DNA from: an uncultured Phycisphaerales bacterium
Lineage (GTDB): Bacteria; Planctomycetota; Phycisphaerae; UBA1845; CAIVHJ01
Length of the DNA stretch: 10,306 nt
Assembly: GCA_903905665.1 (NCBI GenBank)
Contig: CAIVHJ010000312.1
Coordinates: forward strand, 1-10,306
Direction of reading: 5' to 3'
A model generated the notes under the pieces. It was not told where the DNA came from. It ran no database searches and saw only the letters and a program-made list of their open reading frames with translations. This document shows, piece after piece, positions 6,184-10,306 of the stretch (within the stretch, counting starts at the first letter, position 1; each line of letters starts with the position of its first letter). A program made the translations under genes and the position numbers.

Positions 6184-7261
6184 GTGTTTCGATGATTTTC
6201 CCTTCTCGTTGATAGACGGTCCAGTCGGGTTGTCCGAACCGATGAGATTCCTCGAACGGTTTTGCGCCGAATTTTTCGGCGGCATATTGAAGGTAGGTCA
6301 GTTGCGCGGGATCACGCTCGAGCAGATTCTGATAGCACCAGGCATCGACGGCCACGGAGTCCACGCCGGCGACAATCGTGTGACATTCCTTGACGTCTTC
6401 CATTCGGCCGCCGGTCGGGCCGTGACGCATTAAAACCCGCGTGCCGTCGTTGATCACCAGCGTCGGTGAGATCATCAGGCCCAGGTCGCTGACGGCCTCA
6501 TGGATGGTCTGATGAAGCTGATTGCGCGGTCCGCCGAGCAGGCCGTACCAGTTTTTCAATCCCATACTGGCGCTACAGAGGTTGTGGTCCTTGACGGGCG
6601 CGATGCCGATCACCTTGTTCGCTCGCGCGAGCGGTTCGTAAAAGACGGGCCAAGCGTCGAGGATTTCGTGGCGCGAAGAATTCGGCGGGGTCGAACGAAC
6701 CGCAACCGAGCGAAACAGGCGTTCGGATGGAAGAATCACACGCGCTTTTTCGGTGTCGGCGACTTGCTGAATGCCGGATCGGGCGAAACAGGCGGCGGGT
6801 TGTTCGATTGGGTTGTCGGCGATGAGTACTTCTTTCGCGCCGGATTCGTGGCACAGTCTGATGACGCTTCGGATTACTTCTGGATTGGTTGTCGCTCCGA
6901 ACGTCGGCGCGCGTTCAAAACCGACGTTGGGCTTGATGAGCACGACGTCGCCGGATTGCACGAATCGGCCCATGCCATGGTGAGCATCCAGTCCGCCGAT
7001 CGCCGCGCGAACTGTGGCGTCGATGTTGTCGGGTCCGCCTCGCGCGATGCTGATTCGCGGAGCATCGATGGGAAAATCCACGGCGGAGAAATAGTTGGGC
7101 AGGGTTGCAGGCTCTTCGCCCGTCACGGCCGCTTTACCTGAGCGGTCGTGAAGATATTTGCCGAGAACGACGGACAAACCGGCGGCTCCCAGCGTGGAAC
7201 CGCAGCGCCAAAGCATTTCGCGGCGGGAGAGATGTTGTGGATTCGATTCGTGAGTCATCAT
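6173..7261 (-). CDS. Tat-exported DUF362 protein (second copy)
   Basis: A 362-residue protein of the DUF362 family (PF04015), whose biochemical function is not established; members are often found beside or fused to 4Fe-4S ferredoxins. The N-terminus has a twin-arginine signal, SRREMLWRCG at 12-21, followed by a hydrophobic stretch to about residue 34, so export in folded form is expected. Family hallmarks are VVLIKPNVG at 106-114, IAPVKDHNLCSASMGLKNWYG at 220-240, INDGTRVLMRHGPTGG at 270-285 and VAGVDSVAVDAW at 298-308. Its ATG overlaps the stop codon of the DUF6599-like gene in an ATGA and has no clear ribosome binding site, so it depends on coupling. Its end overlaps the start of the polyferredoxin gene. 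A role with that polyferredoxin, such as redox partner or maturation factor, is inferred from this arrangement only. Confidence 0.9.
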   Translation of the reverse strand: MMTHESNPQHLSRREMLWRCGSTLGAAGLSVVLGKYLHDRSGKAAVTGEEPATLPNYFSAVDFPIDAPRISIARGGPDNIDATVRAAIGGLDAHHGMGRFVQSGDVVLIKPNVGFERAPTFGATTNPEVIRSVIRLCHESGAKEVLIADNPIEQPAACFARSGIQQVADTEKARVILPSERLFRSVAVRSTPPNSSRHEILDAWPVFYEPLARANKVIGIAPVKDHNLCSASMGLKNWYGLLGGPRNQLHQTIHEAVSDLGLMISPTLVINDGTRVLMRHGPTGGRMEDVKECHTIVAGVDSVAVDAWCYQNLLERDPAQLTYLQYAAEKFGAKPFEESHRFGQPDWTVYQREGKIIETHVG

Positions 7262-7812
7262 ATTCGTGACGCAATCATTTCAGCCAAACGGGAGGACAAA
7301 TCTTCCAGTGATTCATCGTCCGTCATGATCTGAACGTACATTTGCCCTTTTCGAAAGAAGACGGAGGCGCCGGAACGATAGGCCGCGTCGCCGACGGACA
7401 GCGACCGTGGTTTGGGAGGCGCTTCTTCGTCGTAGATGGCCTTGGCGTTTTCGACGGTGGTCATGTCGTACAGAGAAACCTGAATGTCGGCATTGGAACT
7501 TGTGGATCGCACATATCGGGCAAAAGTCAGCCGCACGAATCCGTATTGCAGATAGGCGTCGGCGGCTCCGTCGATTTTCTCATAGAGCGTTTGCGGGGTG
7601 AAGACGGCGACATCCTGTGCGGCGGACCAGTCGGAGGAATCCAGCGATGGAAAAAGGTCGTCGGACCGTCCTGCGACCTTTGCCGCGGAGACATCCCGCA
7701 CGAATGCTACCCACAATCCGCCCGTCAACAACAAAATTGCGGCGCCGGTCAACACCTCAGAGAGAGGAACAGCCTGTCGCAGGTATCGTCGTTTGAAAAA
7801 AGTCACAGACAT
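7258..7812 (-). CDS. Membrane-anchored DUF6599-like protein
   Basis: A 184-residue protein with one N-terminal membrane segment (about residues 19-38) after a basic start (MSVTFFKRRYLRQ), so the rest should lie outside the cytoplasm. The region LYEKIDGAADAYLQYGF at 77-93 and the later YDMTTVENAKAIYDEE, GDAAYRSGASVFFRKGQMYV resemble the DUF6599 family, for which I know no function; that assignment is from memory of the pattern. There are no cysteines, so it does not bind iron-sulfur clusters itself. It is the first gene of the tight four-gene group and overlaps the next gene by 4 bases. Its ribosome binding site is weak (AAAGAG directly before the ATG), and no clear promoter was found, so it may be read through from the DUF362 gene upstream. 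Confidence 0.75.
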   Translation of the reverse strand: MSVTFFKRRYLRQAVPLSEVLTGAAILLLTGGLWVAFVRDVSAAKVAGRSDDLFPSLDSSDWSAAQDVAVFTPQTLYEKIDGAADAYLQYGFVRLTFARYVRSTSSNADIQVSLYDMTTVENAKAIYDEEAPPKPRSLSVGDAAYRSGASVFFRKGQMYVQIMTDDESLEDLSSRLAEMIASRI

Positions 7813-8028
7813 CTCTTTCTGGACGAGTTCTTGATGCGAAACCGCAATCCACGCGACCCTTCGGGTCTGCCGCTAAACGACAAGTCGAATCGAGCGTCCC
7901 GGTGTGTCGGGACCATGCTCCAATAATTTTTACCACACCCCTTCACCCTACCCTCTCCCCCAAGGGGGAGAGGAGTAAAAAGACAATTTCAACACTTCGA
8001 AAACGCGATGGGGATGACGAGTTCATCT
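7813..8028. other. Palindrome-rich spacer inside the minus-strand block
   Basis: This 216-base gap between the first DUF362 gene and the DUF6599-like gene holds three inverted repeats: GACCC-TTC-GGGTC at 7855-7867, GTCCCG-GTGTGT-CGGGAC at 7896-7913 and the CCTCTCCCCC repeat at 7952-7973. None is followed by a T-run on the minus strand, so no intrinsic terminator is called and read-through is possible. No convincing promoter for the downstream operon is visible. Confidence 0.5.
7952..7973. repeat. REP-like palindrome CCTCTCCCCC/GGGGGAGAGG
   Basis: CCTCTCCCCC (7952-7961) and GGGGGAGAGG (7964-7973) are perfect inverted arms separated by only AA. Very similar GC-rich palindromes occur as dispersed intergenic repeats in many bacterial genomes. 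Whether it is repeated in this genome cannot be tested in one window. It may act as an mRNA-stabilising hairpin at the 3' end of the DUF362 transcript. Confidence 0.6.
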
Positions 8029-9027
8029 CTACACCTCGACGATTTCGATTTTGGACAGATCGGCGACGCCCAGTCCGCGTGCGGCGGCGGTAGCAATGTG
8101 TTTGGCCGGTTTTCCGATTTCGGCGAGCGATTTCATCCCTGCCGTCTGCCGTTGTTTGTCGATGATATCTGCCCCGACGGCATCGACGGCTACAAAATCC
8201 GTTCCGACGAGCAAGCCATTGTAGTTCCACGAAAAATCCTGTTTTTTCTGTGGTCCGCCGTGATATTGGCCGACGAGGGCATCGCAGACCGTCAGTTTCC
8301 ATCGCGGAGCGATGTACCGATGCGCGACGACATCTGAGATGTAGGGATCGCAATTGTTGCCGTGGTAGTCCTGCGGGTTGTCGAAGGCGCCGTAAAAATT
8401 CTTCATACCCAGCGAGACGCCCGCGGCTCCATGATGCTTCAACACGGGGACGGAAATCACGGTGTCCACCTGCTCGGCGAGTATCCGCGAGAAGCGCGTT
8501 TTAACCTGACCAGAGGTTTGTTCGGAATCTTCGTATCCCCCTGCGCCGTCGGTTCCGAAGCACCGAACCGACGATCCGGATTTGTTGATCTTAAACCCGG
8601 CGCCGGTGAGTTCTCGATCGGTGCGATCCCAGATGATGATGTTTTCCGGTGGTATGTTCGCCGACTTCAATCCGGCGACAATGGCATCGACGACCACCGG
8701 CTGGGTCGTGCGGCCAAGTCCATTCACTTTGATGCCCACTCGATCTTTGGGGGCAAAAAGCGAAGACCAGGCCCCCGCAGGATCGTCTTTTCCAGTCGCT
8801 TTTTGAATCGCGGCGTTGAGCAGTTTTTGAATCAATTCCCTATGTTCTTCGGGGGCGCCCTGTCCGAGCGTTTCATTTCGTGCGATGAAGACTTTGGCGG
8901 ATGATTTGGGATTCGCATCCTGTATGGCGGCGAAAGTTTTGGACCAGTCGGCCAAGGTCAGTCCAGCGGCTGCGGCGCCGACGGTTCCCATGAATTCCCG
9001 GCGGGTTTGCGAGGAACGATTTAGCAC
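8029..9027 (-). CDS. Tat-exported DUF362 protein (first copy)
   Basis: A 332-residue DUF362-family protein with a twin-arginine signal, QTRREFMGTVGAAAAGLTLA at 7-26, so it should be exported folded. Family hallmarks are VGIKVNGLG at 97-105, VPVLKHHGAAGVSLGMKNFYG at 193-213 and GTDFVAVDAVGADII at 275-289. It is clearly related to, but diverged from, the DUF362 protein two genes downstream. The GTG at 9027 is chosen because AAGGAG at 9034-9039 lies six bases before it. An in-frame ATG at 9096 would add 23 residues read through the palindrome at 9072-9090 and displace the Tat signal from the N-terminus. It contains few cysteines and no ferredoxin motif. A promoter at 9115-9143 drives it. Function unknown; association with the downstream redox operon is inferred from orientation and shared family. 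Confidence 0.9.
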   Translation of the reverse strand: MLNRSSQTRREFMGTVGAAAAGLTLADWSKTFAAIQDANPKSSAKVFIARNETLGQGAPEEHRELIQKLLNAAIQKATGKDDPAGAWSSLFAPKDRVGIKVNGLGRTTQPVVVDAIVAGLKSANIPPENIIIWDRTDRELTGAGFKINKSGSSVRCFGTDGAGGYEDSEQTSGQVKTRFSRILAEQVDTVISVPVLKHHGAAGVSLGMKNFYGAFDNPQDYHGNNCDPYISDVVAHRYIAPRWKLTVCDALVGQYHGGPQKKQDFSWNYNGLLVGTDFVAVDAVGADIIDKQRQTAGMKSLAEIGKPAKHIATAAARGLGVADLSKIEIVEV

Positions 9028-9071
9028 GAGGGGCTCCTTAAGCAATAGAAACATCACCACGGTCGATGGTC

Positions 9072-9090
9072 CACCGGCTGGAAGCCGGTG
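9072..9090. repeat. REP-like palindrome CACCGGCT-GGA-AGCCGGTG
   Basis: A perfect 8-bp stem with loop GGA. This CCGGCTGGAAGCCGG type is a common dispersed palindrome in planctomycete and other genomes, as far as I recall. It lies in the predicted 5' leader of the first DUF362 gene, between its promoter and its ribosome binding site, so it would form a hairpin in that mRNA. Confidence 0.6.
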
Positions 9091-9114
9091 CCACACAGTT
9101 ATGAGATGACTTCT

Positions 9115-9143
9115 ACTATAATCGTCCCGAACAGTGGTTCCAA
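9115..9143 (-). promoter_or_regulatory. Sigma-70-type promoter for the first DUF362 gene
   Basis: On the minus strand TTGGAA (9138-9143) and TATAGT (9115-9120) are separated by exactly 17 bases (9121-9137). They match the consensus TTGACA/TATAAT at 4 and 5 of 6 positions. Transcription would start near 9108 and give a leader of about 80 bases containing the palindrome at 9072-9090. Confidence 0.55.
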
Positions 9144-9155
9144 GGGGGCGTTAGT

Positions 9156-9184
9156 TTGACAGGTGTGGATGTGTTCGGTTAGAT
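9156..9184 (+). promoter_or_regulatory. Sigma-70-type promoter for ilvC
   Basis: A perfect -35 box TTGACA (9156-9161) is followed after 17 bases by TTAGAT (9179-9184), a moderate -10 box. It points to ilvC with a short leader of about 20 bases, too short for a leader-peptide attenuator. It is back to back with the minus-strand promoter, the two -35 boxes being 12 bases apart. Confidence 0.55.
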
Positions 9185-9194
9185 GGGCCCTCAG

Positions 9195-9209
9195 AAACGG
9201 GAGGCGTTT
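9195..9209 (+). promoter_or_regulatory. ilvC ribosome binding site displayed in a hairpin loop
   Basis: AAACG (9195-9199) and CGTTT (9205-9209) can pair, leaving GGAGG (9200-9204) as the loop two bases before the ATG at 9212. The Shine-Dalgarno GGGAGG supports the start at 9212 over the ATG at 9218. A 5-bp stem is weak and may have no effect. Confidence 0.35.
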
Positions 9210-9211
9210 CG

Positions 9212-10189
9212 ATGCAAATGTACTATGAAAGCGATTGTGACCTTGAGGTGTTGCGAGCGAAGCGGATTGCAGTGATCGGTTATGGTTCGCAGGGTCGTGC
9301 GCAAGCGCTCAACTTACGAGACGGGGGGTTCGACGTCGAAGTGGGTGTGCGAACGGGCGGTCCGTCGGCATCTCTTGCTCGTGGTGATGGTTTTGAGATC
9401 TGCTCGGTGGAGGAGGCAGTACGGAGGGCAGAGGTGGTGATGCTGCTGATCCCGGACGAACACCAGCCGATAGTTTATCGGGAACAGATCGCACCGAATC
9501 TGAGTTCCGGCGCCTGTTTGGGATTTGCGCATGGTTACTGCATTCACTACGGTTTGATTCATCCGGAGCCGACGATCAACGTGTTCCTGGCGGCGCCCAA
9601 GGGGATTGGTGCGATGGTGCGGCGACGATTCGAAGCCGGCGAGGGCGTGCCGTGTTTGATGGCGGTTCATCAGAACCCTGCGGGAAACACACGCGAAGTG
9701 GCGATGGCCTATGCGACGGCAGTGTGTCGGGGTCGGATGGGGATTCTTGAAACGACGTTCCGCGAAGAGACGGAGACTGATTTGTTCGGGGAGCAGGCGG
9801 TTTTGTGCGGCGGGTTGACCGAACTGATTCGTGGGGGTTTCGAAACGCTTACTGAAGCCGGATATCCGCCGGAACTGGCCTATTTTGAGTGCGTGCAGGA
9901 AGTGAAACTCATTGCGGATTTGATTTATGAGCGAGGAATCTCCGGCATGAGAGAATTCATCAGCCCGACGGCGCTGTTCGGAGATATGACGCGCGGTCGT
10001 CGCGTCATCGACGAGTCGTCCCGATCCGCCATGAAACAGATTCTCGAAGAAATCCGGTCCGGCGTGTTCGTCCGTGAGCAGCAAGAGGAAATCCGGTCCG
10101 GCAATCGGCGGTTGGATCAGTGGGTTCAACAACAATCGAATCATCCGATGGAGGAGGTGGGGCGACGACTTCGAAAGACCGGCGGGTAA
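9212..10189 (+). CDS. ilvC: Ketol-acid reductoisomerase, class I
   Basis: A 325-residue cytoplasmic enzyme of valine, leucine and isoleucine synthesis. It isomerises and reduces acetolactate or acetohydroxybutyrate with NAD(P)H and Mg2+. The N-terminal Rossmann domain has GYGSQG at 23-28 and the cofactor loop VGVRTGGPSAS at 44-54; R47 and S52 are kept, while G50 stands where Ser is common. FAHG at 105-108 holds catalytic H107, and APKGIG at 128-133 holds K130. The helical domain keeps the metal ligands D190 and E194 (DLFGEQ) and E226 and E230 (FECVQE), plus S251. Differences from the family are FISPTALFGD where ISNTAEYGD is usual, an in-frame repeat near the C-terminus, and no final M-P-W-I type end. 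Length is slightly below the usual 330-340. It should be active. No ilvB/ilvN partners lie in the window. Confidence 0.95.
   Translation: MQMYYESDCDLEVLRAKRIAVIGYGSQGRAQALNLRDGGFDVEVGVRTGGPSASLARGDGFEICSVEEAVRRAEVVMLLIPDEHQPIVYREQIAPNLSSGACLGFAHGYCIHYGLIHPEPTINVFLAAPKGIGAMVRRRFEAGEGVPCLMAVHQNPAGNTREVAMAYATAVCRGRMGILETTFREETETDLFGEQAVLCGGLTELIRGGFETLTEAGYPPELAYFECVQEVKLIADLIYERGISGMREFISPTALFGDMTRGRRVIDESSRSAMKQILEEIRSGVFVREQQEEIRSGNRRLDQWVQQQSNHPMEEVGRRLRKTGG
10049..10102 (+). repeat. In-frame direct repeat in the ilvC 3' end
   Basis: GAAATCCGGTCCGGC occurs at 10049-10063 and again at 10088-10102, 39 bases apart, both times encoding the same residues within EEIRSG (residues 279-284 and 292-297). 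The family normally has this type of sequence (x-I-x-S-G-x-F) only at the first position, so the second copy looks like a local duplication or gene-conversion tract that replaced the usual residues. Confidence 0.6.
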
Positions 10190-10206
10190 GGGACAGAACG
10201 CGTCGG

Positions 10207-10306
10207 TTATTTTTTCCCTTTGAATAATTTGGCGAGAATTTTTCTGATGGGTTTATTTTCGACGCCGGTCAATCCTTCAGAGGCGGTGAGGCGGCGCGTC
10301 AGGTGA
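10207..10306 (-). CDS. C-terminal fragment of an unidentified protein, cut by window edge
   Basis: On the minus strand an open frame enters at the right edge and stops at a TAA at 10209-10207. The 32 visible residues read HLTRRLTASEGLTGVENK followed by PIRKILAKLFKGKK. The end is strongly basic with an amphipathic look. The frame is open to the edge and converges on ilvC with a 17-base gap, which fits a real gene end. The family cannot be identified from so little sequence. No terminator hairpin separates the two genes. Confidence 0.5.
   Translation of the reverse strand, partial: HLTRRLTASEGLTGVENKPIRKILAKLFKGKK

Noticed and set aside
4129..6285. Longer polyferredoxin start at 6285
   Set aside because: It would add 34 polar residues and overlap the DUF362 gene by 113 bases; the ATG at 6183 gives a short coupling overlap and a normal N-terminus.
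8029..9096. Longer DUF362 start at 9096
   Set aside because: The extension is translated palindrome and leader sequence; the GTG at 9027 has a well-spaced AAGGAG and places the Tat signal at the N-terminus.
9314..10144. Minus-strand open frame (276 residues) opposite ilvC
   Set aside because: Antisense shadow of ilvC, which has every catalytic residue on the plus strand.

Overview
The window is typical chromosomal DNA of a Gram-negative-type bacterium, with moderately high GC, Tat and lipoprotein export signals, and a type IVb (Flp) pilin. The mix of Tat-exported DUF362 proteins, a DUF6599-like protein and a membrane polyferredoxin, together with short palindromic intergenic repeats, fits Planctomycetota or a neighbouring phylum. 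That placement is an inference from gene content only; no rRNA or other phylogenetic marker was analysed.

Layout. Positions 1-1340 (minus) carry ffh, the signal recognition particle GTPase, cut at the left edge just before its C-terminus. A 490-base non-coding gap (1341-1831) holds a probable ffh promoter and a perfect 12-bp palindrome before the plus-strand flp pilin gene (1832-2002), which ends in a clear intrinsic terminator. A single DDE transposase gene (2126-2986, minus) follows. Next is about 440 bases without a convincing protein gene (2987-3427), rich in repeats and hairpins on the plus strand, including one strong plus-strand terminator; a small RNA there is possible.

From 9027 down to 3428 lies a minus-strand block of five genes: a Tat-signal DUF362 protein, a 216-base gap with palindromes, then a tightly packed group of a membrane-anchored DUF6599-like protein, a second Tat-signal DUF362 protein, a NapH-NapG type membrane polyferredoxin with about six 4Fe-4S clusters, and a YiiX-like permuted papain-fold lipoprotein. 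The last four overlap or nearly touch (4-nt overlap, 11-nt overlap, 14-nt gap), so they are probably one operon. They look like an exported or membrane-bound electron-transfer module whose substrate is unknown.

At 9115-9184 two back-to-back promoters drive the first DUF362 gene leftwards and ilvC rightwards. ilvC (9212-10189) encodes a class I ketol-acid reductoisomerase of branched-chain amino acid synthesis with all catalytic residues present and a divergent C-terminus. The last 100 bases hold the basic C-terminal end of an unidentified minus-strand gene that converges on ilvC. The main candidate for something little described is the DUF6599-DUF362-polyferredoxin-YiiX operon; the second is the hairpin-rich non-coding stretch around 3050-3365.
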